Shown: piece by piece, positions 34,429 through 45,564 of the stretch
How the letters are laid out: each line of letters starts with the position of its first letter
Numbering within the stretch: the first letter of the stretch is position 1
NCBI RefSeq assembly: GCF_030499575.1
Contig: NZ_JASTLC010000001.1
Span: 6,596,001 to 6,660,000, forward strand
Direction: 5' to 3'
Source of the DNA: Streptomyces sp. DG2A-72
GTDB taxonomy: Bacteria; Actinomycetota; Actinomycetes; Streptomycetales; Streptomycetaceae
DNA length: 64,000 nucleotides
Position numbers and translations under genes: made by a program
Notes under the pieces: model-generated
The model's input: the letters and a program-made list of their open reading frames with translations, nothing else
The model's database searches: none
Told to the model about the DNA's origin: nothing

Positions 34429-36447
34429 CTAAGTCCGGTTCAGCTCGAACCAGACCACCTTCCCCGTGCTCAGCCGCGTCGCTCCCCAGCGCCGGGCCAG
34501 CCGGTTCACCAGATACAGCCCGCGTCCGCCCTCGTCCGTGGCCCGCGCCTGCCGCAGCCGCGGCAGTTGCGGCACATCGTCACCGACCTCGCAGCGCAGT
34601 ACGTCGGTGCGCAGCAGCCGGAGCGTGATCGGCCGGGTCGCATAGCGCACGGCATTGGTGACGACCTCGCTGACCAGCAGCTCCACCGAGTCGGTCAGCT
34701 CCTCCATGTCCCAGCGGGCGAGCGCACGCCGGGCCAGCCGCCGGGCCTTGCCGGGCGCCATCTCCTCCGGCTCCAGGAACCAGTACGCCACATCGCTGGG
34801 CGCGATCCCGTCGAAGCGGGCGGCGAGCAGCGCGATGTCGTCGTCCCGGTCGCCGGGGCCGAGCATGTCGAGCACCTCGTCGCAGAGCGCCTCCAGCGGC
34901 GGCGGATGGTCGGGCCCGGTCAGCTGAGCGGTCGCGGCGAGCTTCTCGCGCAGCTGCTCTATGCCGGTCCACACGTCCCGCAGCCGGGACTCGACCAGCC
35001 CGTCCGTATAGAGGAGCAGGGTCCCTCCGGCGGGCGCGTCCAGCTCTACGGCTTCGAAGTCCACGCCGCCGACACCGATGGGCGCGCCCGGGGGTACCCG
35101 CAGTACCTCCGCCCGCCCGCCGAGATGCAGTAGCACGGGCGGCGGATGGCCGGCGTTGGCGATGGTGATGCGGTGCGACACCGGGTCGTAGACGGCGTAC
35201 AGGCAGGTCGCCATGCGGTCGGTGCCCAGGCGCTGGGCCTGTTCGTCGAGGTGGTGCAGGACCTCCTGCGGCGGCAGGTCGAGCCCGGCGAGGGTCTGTG
35301 CCGTGGTGCGCAGCTGGCCCATGATCGCGGCGGAGGTCATGGAGTGCCCCATGACATCACCCACCACCAGTGCCACCCGGCTGCCCGGCAGCGGGATGGC
35401 GTCGTACCAGTCGCCGCCGACGCGTGCGGTCTCGGCGGCCGGGAGGTAGCGGGACGCCAGCCGTACGCCGGTGGCCCTGGGCAGGTTTTCGGGCAGCATG
35501 GTGCGCTGCAGCTCGTCGGCGATGTACGCCTCACGGCCGTACAGCACCGCCTTGTCGATGCCGAGCGCGCTGTGCGTGGCGAGCTGGGCGGCGACGAGGA
35601 GGTCGTCGGGCTCGAAGGCCATGCGTTCCGGGCGGCGCAGGAAGAGCGCGGCGCCGATGACCCGGCGCCGGCCGCGCAGCGGGGCGAGGATGGCGCGCTG
35701 TCCGCCGGGTACGGCCACGTCGTCGCCGAGGAGTTCGGGCAGCGCGGCGCGGGCCGCGGGGGCGTCGGCGAAGACGGGGCGCACTCCGCGCAGCACCTCG
35801 TTCAGCGCGCCGCCGGGCCGTACCTCGCACAGCTCCGCGCTGGCCGGCGTCAGATCCGTCGGCTCGGACTGCGGCACGGGCGTGAAACCGCCGTCGGTGT
35901 CCCGCTCCTCCGGGATCCGGTCGGTACGGCGCAGCCGCAGCACCACCGGGCCGGTGGGCCGCTCGTCGCCGACCGGCAGCGGGTCGCGCAGATAGACCAG
36001 GATCGCGTCCGAGAACGTCGGTACGGTCGCCCGGCACAGCCCCATCACGATCTCGTCGAGGTCGATGCCACGGGCGATCCGCCGGGTCGCGGCGCCGACG
36101 AAGCGCAGCCGGTCCCCGTCCCGTCGCATCGGCGTGGGCCGGCCGGGCGCCACCCCTTGGCCGGTACGGCGGTCCTCGCGGGACTTGTCGTCTTCGGTGC
36201 CCTGCTGAACAGCGACCCCCTCGGGAACGGGCCGCGGACGGTGGTGGTCCGGCTCGACGGCGGTGGGCTGGGAGTGCTCCGTGTCACCGACAGGCGTGCC
36301 CGCGGGCGGCGTCTCGCCGGTGCGGGCCTGTGCCGGTAAGGCAGAGGCGCGCGCCCCCACGCCGGGGGTACGCAGGAGCGCCCCGCGGGGGTCCGTGGGG
36401 CCGGCGCCGGTCTCAGGGCGCTCGAAGGAGGTCGGCTGCTCCGTCAC
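34429..36447 (-). CDS. GAF-SpoIIE phosphatase with HATPase domain
   Basis: About 672 residues. A disordered Pro/Gly-rich N-terminus (to ~130), a GAF-like region (IDLDEIVMGLCRATVPTFSDA ... GQRAILAPLRGRRRVIGAALFLRR), a PP2C/SpoIIE domain with GGDWYDAIPLPGSRVALVVG and DVMGHSMTSAAIMGQLR metal-binding Asp residues, and a C-terminal anti-sigma HATPase (VSEVVTNAVRYATRP ... DEGGRGLYLVNRLARRWG). It probably regulates an alternative sigma factor through an anti-anti-sigma protein. The start is uncertain: GTG 36447 or GTG 36507, both with weak ribosome sites. Confidence 0.85.
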   Translation of the reverse strand: MTEQPTSFERPETGAGPTDPRGALLRTPGVGARASALPAQARTGETPPAGTPVGDTEHSQPTAVEPDHHRPRPVPEGVAVQQGTEDDKSREDRRTGQGVAPGRPTPMRRDGDRLRFVGAATRRIARGIDLDEIVMGLCRATVPTFSDAILVYLRDPLPVGDERPTGPVVLRLRRTDRIPEERDTDGGFTPVPQSEPTDLTPASAELCEVRPGGALNEVLRGVRPVFADAPAARAALPELLGDDVAVPGGQRAILAPLRGRRRVIGAALFLRRPERMAFEPDDLLVAAQLATHSALGIDKAVLYGREAYIADELQRTMLPENLPRATGVRLASRYLPAAETARVGGDWYDAIPLPGSRVALVVGDVMGHSMTSAAIMGQLRTTAQTLAGLDLPPQEVLHHLDEQAQRLGTDRMATCLYAVYDPVSHRITIANAGHPPPVLLHLGGRAEVLRVPPGAPIGVGGVDFEAVELDAPAGGTLLLYTDGLVESRLRDVWTGIEQLREKLAATAQLTGPDHPPPLEALCDEVLDMLGPGDRDDDIALLAARFDGIAPSDVAYWFLEPEEMAPGKARRLARRALARWDMEELTDSVELLVSEVVTNAVRYATRPITLRLLRTDVLRCEVGDDVPQLPRLRQARATDEGGRGLYLVNRLARRWGATRLSTGKVVWFELNRT

Positions 36448-36748
36448 GCGTGTCGAATCCGTCCGTCCGGGGCCATGACTGCGCGCCGGGCGCGCAATTC
36501 GTCCCACCGAAATGCCGATACCCGGAATACGTGCCCCAGGAACGGAATTCCCGCGTGGTGAAAGGCTGTTCCTGTGCCACCGGCGAACGGACCGTGGTCC
36601 GTACCGGTGTTGCCCTCGTACCCCTCGCTCACGTCCTGCCGCCCCTCGGTGACGTATGGTCAGGCCCGGCTCATGTGCCGGGAGTTACTGCTGCAATCAC
36701 TTGTGGAGGACGATCCTACGGTTGTGGCCCGGGGGCGCATCAAGGGTC
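36448..36748. other. Intergenic region without a convincing gene
   Basis: About 300 bases between the DUF402 stop and the SpoIIE start. It holds TGCGCGC CGG GCGCGCA (36480-36496) and CCCGGC TCATGT GCCGGG (36665-36682) as small hairpins; the second may end DUF402 transcription. No coding pattern was recognised. Confidence 0.4.
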
Positions 36749-37441
36749 TCATGTGGACACGTGCGCGGGCGTGCAGTGCCAGTCCTCCGGCAGTGACGGT
36801 ACAGCCCAGGACGGATCCGGGCGCCAGTGCTGCCAGCCGTCCGAGAACGGTGGCCCCCAGGCGCGGATCACCTCCACCGCAGACCGGCCCGCCGCCCGTA
36901 CCCGCTCGGCGATTTCGGCGTCCATCAGTCCGTCCCGCTGGGCCTGCGCGAACTCGTCCTCGTCGCGCCAGTGCCAACTGCGGTCCGGGTGGACGGAGAT
37001 GTCCAGAAAGTGGTCCTCGGAGTCCACCCCGCCGTCCCAACGCACCAGTGGCTCTTCGAGGTTGACGTACCAGTTCTTGAACTGCCAGCCCGGCTCCCAG
37101 AACAGCCACACCGACCAGGGCTCGCCCGGCCGCGCCAGCTTCAGCACACCGGTGCCGAACCAGCGGTCGCGCTGCACGGTCCGCGGCTTGGTGTAGCGCG
37201 ACCGCAGCGGCTCCCCGTGGACGGGAGTCCCGTCGGCGAGCACCGGCCTGACGCACTCGGTGCCGGGCGCCAGCCAGACGGCGAGGATGTCCGCGTCGTC
37301 CCGCACGACGGTCACGGGGCGGGCGATGTGGAAGCGGTCGCCGGCATTCTCCCGGTAGCGCCACAGGATCCGGCTCCCGGGCGCCCAGAAGGCCGTCGTA
37401 CCGTCCGCTTCCACTCGTCTCACCGCTCCGTCGTCTGGCAT
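36749..37441 (-). CDS. DUF402 domain protein
   Basis: 230 residues. The DUF402 core is visible: GEPWSVWLFWEPGWQFKNWYVNLEEPLVRWDGGVDSEDHFLDISV, then the acidic/aromatic segment SWHWRDEDEFAQAQRDGLM. Family members such as FomD and Ntdp hydrolyse nucleoside diphosphates or their phosphonate adducts using the Asp/Glu metal site seen here. The substrate is not known. Confidence 0.82.
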   Translation of the reverse strand: MPDDGAVRRVEADGTTAFWAPGSRILWRYRENAGDRFHIARPVTVVRDDADILAVWLAPGTECVRPVLADGTPVHGEPLRSRYTKPRTVQRDRWFGTGVLKLARPGEPWSVWLFWEPGWQFKNWYVNLEEPLVRWDGGVDSEDHFLDISVHPDRSWHWRDEDEFAQAQRDGLMDAEIAERVRAAGRSAVEVIRAWGPPFSDGWQHWRPDPSWAVPSLPEDWHCTPAHVST

Positions 37442-37513
37442 GCACAGATATTAGGTGTCACAGGCATACGACGCTGCGGCGCCCGTCACGGTTCACGCGG
37501 GCGGAACCTTTGG

Positions 37514-38899
37514 TTACGGGTGTGTCATGCGCAGCACGTCCAGCGCCTCGTCGAGCTGTTCCACGGTCAGGTCGCCCCGCTCCACATACCCGCTCTCCAG
37601 CACGACTTGACGGATCGTCTTCCGCTCCGCGAGCGCCTTCTTGGCGACCTTGGCGGCCTCCTCGTACCCGATGTACTTGTTCAGCGGGGTGACCACGGAG
37701 GGTGACGACTCGGCGTACTCGCGCGCCCGCTCCCGATGCGCGACGATCCCGTCCACGGTCCGGTCGGCGAGCAGCCGGGAGGCGTTGGCGAGCAGCCGGA
37801 TCGACTCCAGCACGTTCTTGGCGATGACCGGCAGCATGACGTTCAGCTCGAAGTTCCCGGCGGCCCCGGCGGTGGCGACGGTGGCGTCATTGCCGATGAC
37901 CTGGGCGCTGACCATGAGGACGGCTTCCGGAATGACCGGGTTGACCTTGCCCGGCATGATCGAGGACCCGGGCTGAAGGTCGGGCAGGCTGATCTCCGCG
38001 AGCCCGGTCCGGGGCCCGGAGGCCATCCACCGCAGATCGTTGGCGATCTTGGTCAGCCCGACGGCGATGGTCCGCAGCTGCCCGCTCGTCTCCACGATCC
38101 CGTCCCGCGCGCCCTGCGCCTCGAAGTGGTCGCGGGCCTCGGTGAGCGGAAGCCCGGTCGCCCTCGCCACTTCCTCGATGACGGCGGCGGAGAAACCGGG
38201 CGGGGTGTTGATGCCGGTGCCGACGGCGGTGCCGCCGAGGGGCAGTTCGGCGAGGCGGGGGAGGGAGGCGTACAGCCGCTCCACGCCGTACCGGATCTGG
38301 GCGGCGTACCCGCCGAACTCCTGCCCCAGTGTCACGGGCGTGGCATCCATGAGATGCGTCCGCCCCGACTTCACGACATCGGCGAACTCCTCCGACTTGC
38401 GGGTGAGGGAGGCCGCGAGGTGTTCGAGGGCGGGGATGAGGTCGCGGGTGACGGCGGCGGTGGCGGCGATGTGGATGGAGGACGGGAAGACGTCGTTGGA
38501 GGACTGGGAGGCGTTGACGTGGTCGTTGGGATGCACGGCCTTGCCCAGCCGCTCACTCGCCAACGTGGCGATGACCTCGTTGGTGTTCATGTTGGACGAG
38601 GTCCCCGAGCCGGTCTGGAACACGTCGACCGGGAAGTGCTCGTCCCACCGCCCCTCGGCGACCTCACGGGCCGCCTCCTGGACCGCCTCGGCGACGTCCT
38701 TGTCGAGCACCCCCAGCCGTGCGTTGACCTTCGCCGCGGCCCCCTTGATCTGCGCGAGCGCCTCGATGTGCGCGCGCTCGATGCGCTGCCCGGAGATGGG
38801 GAAGTTCTCGACGGCGCGCTGGGTCTGGGCCCGCCACTTGGCGTCCGCCGGGACGCGGACCTCTCCCATGGAGTCGTGCTCGATGCGGTAGTCGCTCAT
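37514..38899 (-). CDS. fumC: Fumarate hydratase, class II
   Basis: 461 residues. Signature [11 protein letters not shown], with [31 protein letters not shown] and [20 protein letters not shown] substrate-site segments. It is an iron-free, oxygen-stable fumarase interconverting fumarate and malate. ATG at 38899 gives the family length; the frame stays open upstream. A class I iron-sulfur fumarase lies 0.7 kb away on the same strand. Confidence 0.95.
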   Translation of the reverse strand: MSDYRIEHDSMGEVRVPADAKWRAQTQRAVENFPISGQRIERAHIEALAQIKGAAAKVNARLGVLDKDVAEAVQEAAREVAEGRWDEHFPVDVFQTGSGTSSNMNTNEVIATLASERLGKAVHPNDHVNASQSSNDVFPSSIHIAATAAVTRDLIPALEHLAASLTRKSEEFADVVKSGRTHLMDATPVTLGQEFGGYAAQIRYGVERLYASLPRLAELPLGGTAVGTGINTPPGFSAAVIEEVARATGLPLTEARDHFEAQGARDGIVETSGQLRTIAVGLTKIANDLRWMASGPRTGLAEISLPDLQPGSSIMPGKVNPVIPEAVLMVSAQVIGNDATVATAGAAGNFELNVMLPVIAKNVLESIRLLANASRLLADRTVDGIVAHRERAREYAESSPSVVTPLNKYIGYEEAAKVAKKALAERKTIRQVVLESGYVERGDLTVEQLDEALDVLRMTHP

Positions 38900-39051
38900 A
38901 CCGGCTACAGCGATCGAGAGCGCCGCGATGTTCCGGGACTTGGGCCGAACGGAGACTCGGCTCACCGGGCGGGCACGGGGTGATGGTCGGACAATGAAAG
39001 GCGGACGCATCTCGTCGAGGGGGAGATCCACCACCCCACAGGAGGCAGGAC

Positions 39052-39537
39052 ATGCGCCCCAACTTCAGGCGACTCGCCACGCTCGGGACCTGCCTGGTCG
39101 CAGCCGTCGCTCTCGGTGCCTCACACCCCGTCTCCGCCACCGACGGTGACGAGGACTTCACGCTCTACTCCAGGGAGGTCCGCGGCGACGAGGAAGGAGA
39201 GGGCAGACCGCCCGCTCTCGGAGACGCCTTCTCCTTCGCCGACGACCTCTATCGCACCAAGGGCGGCGAGAGGGTCGGCCGGGACGGCGTGACCTGCACC
39301 GTCGTACGCGTCGGCAACCCCGGCGACCTGCAGTGCATCGGCACCTTCGCGCTGTCCGGCGGGTACATCACCGGTCAGACCCTCATGCGGTTCGACCCGG
39401 CGGACGAGTCGGCGGAACTGCCCCCGTTCGACATCGCCATCACCGGCGGAACCGGCGACTACGAAGAGGCGCGCGGTTCCATCCGCTCGACCGACGACGG
39501 GGACTACTCGAAGCTGGAGTTCCACGTCAGCCGCTGA
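39052..39537 (+). CDS. Secreted allene-oxide-cyclase-barrel-like protein
   Basis: 161 residues. Signal peptide ([22 protein letters not shown]). The mature part has the dirigent/AOC barrel style: [52 protein letters not shown], and [18 protein letters not shown]. Function is unknown in bacteria. It is a single gene between the two fumarase genes, with its own GGAGG ribosome site, and is probably exported. Confidence 0.75.
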   Translation: MRPNFRRLATLGTCLVAAVALGASHPVSATDGDEDFTLYSREVRGDEEGEGRPPALGDAFSFADDLYRTKGGERVGRDGVTCTVVRVGNPGDLQCIGTFALSGGYITGQTLMRFDPADESAELPPFDIAITGGTGDYEEARGSIRSTDDGDYSKLEFHVSR

Positions 39538-39563
39538 ACCGGAGTGCAGCGGGGGCGAAGGCG

Positions 39564-41240
<1,677 letters not shown>

Positions 41241-41377
41241 TCCTCACTCGACAGATGCGGCGGCTGACCTCCATTGGGCAGCGTCCACCAGCGTAGAACC
41301 TGTGTCGGAGGCGGAGCCTGTGAGGTAATCCTCAGTTGGGGTAGTCGCGATCTATCGCGTTTGGGTACGCTGCTGTC

Positions 41378-42073
41378 GTGGACCTTCAGAAGCACACCGC
41401 GCCCGCGCGGACCGCGCCCGCCGCCACCGAGCTCCGTGCCTCCGACGCCGACCGCGACCGTGTCGCGGACATCCTGCGCGAGGCACTTGCCGAGGGCCGC
41501 CTCACCGCCGACGAGCACGCCGAGCGGGTCGAGGGCGTGCTGGCCGCCAAGACCGTGGGCGAGCTGGATGTCTTCATCCAGGACCTGCCCGCCGCCCACC
41601 AGCGCCGGGTGACTCCGGCCGCCGCCCCCAACCGCCCCACCGCCGGCGCCATCCCGGTCGACCCCGATGACAACGTGGTCGCGGTGTTCAGCAGCGCCGT
41701 CCGCAAGGGCCGCTGGCGCGCGGGCCGCCGTATCCATGCGTACGCGATCTTCGGCAGCGTGGAGATAGACCTCAGCGAGGCCCTCTTCGAGTACCAGCAG
41801 GTCGTGATCAAGGCCATCTCGGTCTTCGGCAACGTCGAGGTCCGCGTCCCGGAGAACGTGTCGCTGCGTGGCACCGGCGGCGGTGTCCTCGGCAACTTCG
41901 AGGTGGACACGCTGGATTCGACACAATCGCATGCGCCGGTCGTCTACGTCGACGGCTGGGCCGTCCTCGGCAACATCGAGGCAAGGCCCAAGCGGGGCAA
42001 GCTGGTTGCCGACATCCTCGATCGGGTCCAGCGCAAGGTCGACAAGAGTTTGCGTAAACATCTGGATCATTGA
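41378..42073 (+). CDS. DUF1707/LiaF-like protein
   Basis: 231 residues. GTG start. DUF1707 helix at residues 18-70 (LRASDADRDRVADILREALAEGRLTADEHAERVEGVLAAKTVGEL), then a beta-helical LiaF C-terminal domain (VVAVFSSAVRKGRWRAGRRIHAYAIFGSVEIDLSEA ... ISVFGNVEVRVPENV). No membrane helix is visible, so it is probably cytoplasmic or membrane-peripheral. LiaF relatives modulate envelope-stress signalling. Confidence 0.85.
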   Translation: MDLQKHTAPARTAPAATELRASDADRDRVADILREALAEGRLTADEHAERVEGVLAAKTVGELDVFIQDLPAAHQRRVTPAAAPNRPTAGAIPVDPDDNVVAVFSSAVRKGRWRAGRRIHAYAIFGSVEIDLSEALFEYQQVVIKAISVFGNVEVRVPENVSLRGTGGGVLGNFEVDTLDSTQSHAPVVYVDGWAVLGNIEARPKRGKLVADILDRVQRKVDKSLRKHLDH

Positions 42074-42247
42074 CGGTTGTGAACCGGGGCCTGATCCAAG
42101 GGGGTTCGATCGGTCTCCGGCGCCGCACGGCACCGCGCACGAAGCGCCGTATTCCAGCGGTTCGGAACACAGTGCATAGGCGTGCGCACAGCGGGTATCC
42201 CTTGCTGCATCGTCTCTCGCTCGCGAAGCCGTCGTCAGGAGTAGACC

Positions 42248-42628
42248 GTGCTGCAACCGCCGCATTCGTCCCTGCAGGTAGCTGCCGCTCCGGCCCCGCG
42301 GGTGCCAGTGCGAGACAGGGACCAAGACGCCCCTTGGCACACCGAGGCGGTGTGCCGGCGCGACGAGGCCGGCCTGTTCTTCGCACCCTCCAAGGAGCCC
42401 ACCGCCGCCCGCCTCTCCCGCGAGGAGGCCGCCAAGCGCGTCTGCGCCCGCTGCCCCGTCATGGTCGAGTGCCGCGAGCACGCACTCCTGCAACCCGAGC
42501 CCTACGGCGTCTGGGGCGGCCTCACCGCCGCCGAACGCCGCGTGGTCCTCGCCAGGCGCCGCCGCCGCGACATGGAACTCAAAAAGGCAGCAAGGACGAC
42601 GACGGACCGCATAGCCCAGGCAGGCTGA
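42248..42628 (+). CDS. WhiB-family iron-sulfur regulator
   Basis: 126 residues. Four conserved cysteines: AVCRRDEAG, then RVCARCPVMVECREHAL (C-x2-C-x5-C), followed by the GVWGGLTAAERR turn and a basic tail (ARRRRRDMELKKAAR). WhiB-like proteins carry an NO/O2-sensitive 4Fe-4S cluster and bind the main sigma factor. GTG at 42248 follows AGGAG. Position before glpX recalls wblI of S. coelicolor, from memory only. Confidence 0.93.
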   Translation: MLQPPHSSLQVAAAPAPRVPVRDRDQDAPWHTEAVCRRDEAGLFFAPSKEPTAARLSREEAAKRVCARCPVMVECREHALLQPEPYGVWGGLTAAERRVVLARRRRRDMELKKAARTTTDRIAQAG

Positions 42629-42638
42629 GCAACAAAAA

Positions 42639-42672
42639 GAGGGGCGCCCCCACCGCACCGAGGGCGCCCTCT
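42639..42672. terminator. Terminator after the WhiB-like gene
   Basis: AGAGGGGCGCCC and GGGCGCCCTCT pair with one bulged base around a 12-base loop, preceded by an A-run and followed by CTTG. It lies between convergent genes. Confidence 0.7.
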
Positions 42673-42697
42673 TGCTGCCGGTTTGGCCGACCGACCT

Positions 42698-42776
42698 AAG
42701 GGGCGCGGGGCTGTATCGATATACGGCTCCGCCGCGTGGGCGCGACCAGCCACAACGCACCCGCAGCCGCCAACGA
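42698..42776 (+). repeat. Dispersed GGGGCGCGGGG element, copy 3 (long variant)
   Basis: GGGGCGCGGGG then an extra ~30-base segment containing TATCGATATA, followed by GCGCGACCAGCCACAACGC and CACCCGCAGCCGCC. The flanks match the copies at 17352 and 32790; the insert replaces AACT. It lies behind a terminator between convergent genes, like copy 2. Confidence 0.7.
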
Positions 42777-42800
42777 TCCACAGCCCCGTGCTACTAGGCG

Positions 42801-43838
42801 CTACTTAGCCCGATCAAAGTCAATCGCGCTATAAGCCCGCAGCTTGCTCAACCGATGCTCAGAGTCGATCCTCCGCACCGTCCCCGACTTCGACCGCATC
42901 ACGATGGAGTCGGTCGTTGCGTTCTCCGACCGATACCGCACGCCCCGCAGCAGCTCCCCGTCGGTGATCCCCGTCGCGACAAAGAACACGTTCTCCCCGG
43001 ACACCAGGTCGTCGGTCATCAGCACCCGGTCCAGGTCATGCCCCGCATCCACCGCCCGTTGCCGCTCCTCGTCATCCTTGGGCCACAACTTGCCCTGAAT
43101 GGTCCCCCCGAGGCACTTCACCGCACAGGCCGAGATGATCCCCTCCGGCGTACCGCCGATACCGAGCAGCATGTCGACCCCGGTGCCCTCGCGCAGCGCG
43201 TAGATCGACCCCGCGACATCCCCGTCCGAGATCAGCTTGATCCGCGCACCGGCGTCCCGGATCTCCTTGATGATCCCCTCGTGCCGCGGCCGGTCCAGGA
43301 TGACCACGGTCACATCCTCCGGCGTGGACCGCTTCGCCTTGGCAACCCGGCGGATGTTCACCGAGACGGGCGCGTCGATGTCCACGAAGTCGGCCGCCTC
43401 GGGCCCGGTGACCAGCTTGTCCATGTAGAAGACGGCGGACGGGTCGAACATCGACCCGCGATCCGCGGCGGCGAGCACGGCGATCGCGTTCGGCATGCCC
43501 TTGGCGGTCAGCGTGGTCCCGTCGATCGGGTCGACGGCGATGTCGCACTCGGGTCCGGTCCCGTCGCCGACGCGCTCCCCGTTGAAGAGCATCGGGGCCT
43601 CGTCCTTCTCACCCTCGCCGATGACGACGACGCCGTTCATCGACACGGTGGAGACGAGGGCCCGCATGGCGCGCACGGCCGCACCGTCGGCGCCGTTCTT
43701 GTCGCCGCGCCCGACCCAGCGGCCGGCGGCCATCGCCGCGGCTTCGGTGACCCTGACCAGCTCCAGGGCGAGGTTGCGGTCGGGGGCTTCGGAGGGGACT
43801 TCGAGTTCGGACGGCAGATGATGATGATTCTCGGTCAT
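42801..43838 (-). CDS. glpX: Fructose-1,6-bisphosphatase, class II (GlpX)
   Basis: 345 residues. Metal and substrate motifs: [66 protein letters not shown] and [21 protein letters not shown]. It dephosphorylates fructose-1,6-bisphosphate in gluconeogenesis; actinobacteria rely on this class. ATG at 43838, divergent from the DUF4245 gene. Confidence 0.95.
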   Translation of the reverse strand: MTENHHHLPSELEVPSEAPDRNLALELVRVTEAAAMAAGRWVGRGDKNGADGAAVRAMRALVSTVSMNGVVVIGEGEKDEAPMLFNGERVGDGTGPECDIAVDPIDGTTLTAKGMPNAIAVLAAADRGSMFDPSAVFYMDKLVTGPEAADFVDIDAPVSVNIRRVAKAKRSTPEDVTVVILDRPRHEGIIKEIRDAGARIKLISDGDVAGSIYALREGTGVDMLLGIGGTPEGIISACAVKCLGGTIQGKLWPKDDEERQRAVDAGHDLDRVLMTDDLVSGENVFFVATGITDGELLRGVRYRSENATTDSIVMRSKSGTVRRIDSEHRLSKLRAYSAIDFDRAK

Positions 43839-43966
43839 CGAGACGCACCTTTCTGATACGACGACGGCCGGATGAGGGTGATGGCGACGACTCTATCGCC
43901 AGACCGACAGAATGAGCATGGGACCCCACGGATGAGCAGGCCAGGGCACCTGCGACGATAGAGGGC

Positions 43967-44488
43967 GTGGCAGGTTCGAATGGCAAGCAGAAGACGGTCC
44001 GGGACATGGTTCTCTCCCTGGGCCTGATCGGGATCATGGCAGGGGTCATCTACCTCTTCATCCCGCACGACGACTCGGAGCCCGACCTCAAGCGGGTGGA
44101 CTACCGCGTCGAGCTGCTCACGGCACGCCGTGCGGCGCCCTACCCGGTGGTCGCGCCGGAGGGCCTGTCGAAGACTTGGAAGGCGACCTCCGTCCGCTTC
44201 CAGGGGGACGAGTTCGACACCTGGCATCTCGGCTTCCACACCCCCGACGGCGAGTACGTGCAGATCGAGCAGTCGACTCAGAAGCCGTCGACGTTCATCG
44301 ACGAGGCCACGCAGGGCTCGGAGGCCGCGAACCAGAAGCAGGAGATCGACGGCCGGACCTGGACGCGGTACACCGGCGGCCGGTACGACGCGCTTGTGCA
44401 CCAGGCCGACGGAGCGACGACCGTGGTGGCGGGCACGGGTTCGTTCGAGCTGCTGACGGAGATGGCGCAGGCGCTCAAGACGAAGTGA
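43967..44488 (+). CDS. DUF4245 membrane-anchored protein
   Basis: 173 residues. GTG start. One N-terminal transmembrane helix (MVLSLGLIGIMAGVIYLFI) then an extracytoplasmic domain (YPVVAPEGLSKTWKATSVRF ... FDTWHLGFHTPDGEYVQIEQST ... WTRYTGGRYDALVHQADGATTVVAGTG). DUF4245 proteins are actinobacterial and commonly lie beside glpX. Function unknown. Confidence 0.85.
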   Translation: MAGSNGKQKTVRDMVLSLGLIGIMAGVIYLFIPHDDSEPDLKRVDYRVELLTARRAAPYPVVAPEGLSKTWKATSVRFQGDEFDTWHLGFHTPDGEYVQIEQSTQKPSTFIDEATQGSEAANQKQEIDGRTWTRYTGGRYDALVHQADGATTVVAGTGSFELLTEMAQALKTK

Positions 44489-44516
44489 ACGTACGCAGGC
44501 CCTCGGCCTGAACGCG

Positions 44517-44550
44517 CGAAGGCCCCCGGCGGTGATGCCGGGGGCCTTCG
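44517..44550. terminator. Bidirectional terminator
   Basis: CGAAGGCCCCCGGC GGTGAT GCCGGGGGCCTTCG: perfect 14-bp stem between the DUF4245 stop and the convergent reductase stop. Confidence 0.85.
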
Positions 44551-44591
44551 TCGTGTCCGGGATGGCTGCGGGATGTCCGCCGTGCCGTCCG

Positions 44592-45182
44592 TCAGACGGT
44601 GGTGACGACCTGCTCGTACGCCAGACGCGGGGAGCGCGGGAACCAGGCGTCGTCGCCCGGCCTGCCGATGTTGACGACCATCAGCGGGGTGTGGTCGTCG
44701 TCCAGGAACTCCTTGCGGACGCCCTCGAAGTCCAGGCCGGTCATGGGGCCTGCGGCCAGACCGGCGGCGCGGACGCCGATGATGAAGTACGCGGCCTGGA
44801 GGGCGGCGTTGAGACCGGCGGCACCCTCGCGGGCGGTGCGCTCGGCGAAGAAGACGTCCTTGGCCTGCGGGAAGTGCGGGAAGAGCTCCGGCAGCTCCTC
44901 GTGGAACTCGTTGTCCGCGGACAGGATCGCGACCAGCGGGGCGGTGGCCGTCTTCGGCTGGTTGCCCTCGGCCATGTGCTGCACCAGGCGCTCGCGGGCC
45001 TCGGCGGAGCGGACCAGGGTGACACGCAGCGGGCTCTGGTTGAAGGCGGTCGGGCCGTACTTGACCAGGTCGTAGATCGCCTGGACCTGCTCGTCGGTCA
45101 CCGGCTCGTCGGTGAAGGTGTTGGCGGTGCGGGCCTCGCGGAACAGCAGGTCCTGGGCGGCGCGGTCAAGGACGAGAGACAT
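44592..45182 (-). CDS. Malonic semialdehyde reductase-like nitroreductase
   Basis: 196 residues. RutE/HadB-type pattern: LLFREARTANTFTDEPVTDEQVQAIYDLVKYGPTAFNQSPLRVTLV at the FMN site, AERTAREGAAGLNAALQAAYFIIGVRAAGLAAGPMTG, then VNIGRPGDDAWFPRSPRL. It is a flavin-dependent reductase; malonic semialdehyde is the family annotation, not demonstrated here. ATG at 45182 is the start. Confidence 0.88.
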   Translation of the reverse strand: MSLVLDRAAQDLLFREARTANTFTDEPVTDEQVQAIYDLVKYGPTAFNQSPLRVTLVRSAEARERLVQHMAEGNQPKTATAPLVAILSADNEFHEELPELFPHFPQAKDVFFAERTAREGAAGLNAALQAAYFIIGVRAAGLAAGPMTGLDFEGVRKEFLDDDHTPLMVVNIGRPGDDAWFPRSPRLAYEQVVTTV

Positions 45183-45321
45183 GCGTGAACCTTCTCGGTG
45201 TGTGCGTCGGCCCCGGAAGCGGACCGTGGACCGGTTGACGTCCCCGACGGTACGCGAGTGAAGTTCAACGTTCAACAAAAAGCGGGGCGTAGTGATCCGC
45301 TTCACAGTTCACCCGGGCTCT

Positions 45322-45555
45322 TTACTCGGAGTCGCCCTCGGTCTCGGCCGCTTCCTCCTCGGCCAGCGCCGCGTCCAGCCGGGCCCGCGCACCGTCCAGC
45401 CAGCGCCGGCAGACCTTCGCCAGCTCCTCGCCCCGCTCCCAGAGCGCGAGGGACTCCTCCAGCGTCGTACCGCCCGCCTCCAGCCGTCGTACGACCTCGA
45501 TCAGCTCGTCCCGAGCCTGCTCGTACCCGAGGGCCTCTTCCACCTTGCTGGTCAT
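45322..45555 (-). CDS. xseB: Exodeoxyribonuclease VII small subunit
   Basis: 77 residues, the usual size. Helical-hairpin pattern [45 protein letters not shown] followed by an acidic tail. It lies 9 bases behind xseA on the same strand; the two subunits form exonuclease VII, which degrades single-stranded DNA. Confidence 0.93.
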   Translation of the reverse strand: MTSKVEEALGYEQARDELIEVVRRLEAGGTTLEESLALWERGEELAKVCRRWLDGARARLDAALAEEEAAETEGDSE

Positions 45556-45564
45556 GCGCCCACC

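Noticed and set aside
32884..35133. 749-codon plus-strand ORF opposite catalase and the SpoIIE gene
   Set aside because: Antisense of two well-supported genes, with Val/Arg/Asp-rich nonsense sequence.
36574..37065. Plus-strand ORF in the gap before and over the DUF402 gene
   Set aside because: Second half is antisense to DUF402 and no family pattern is seen in the first half.
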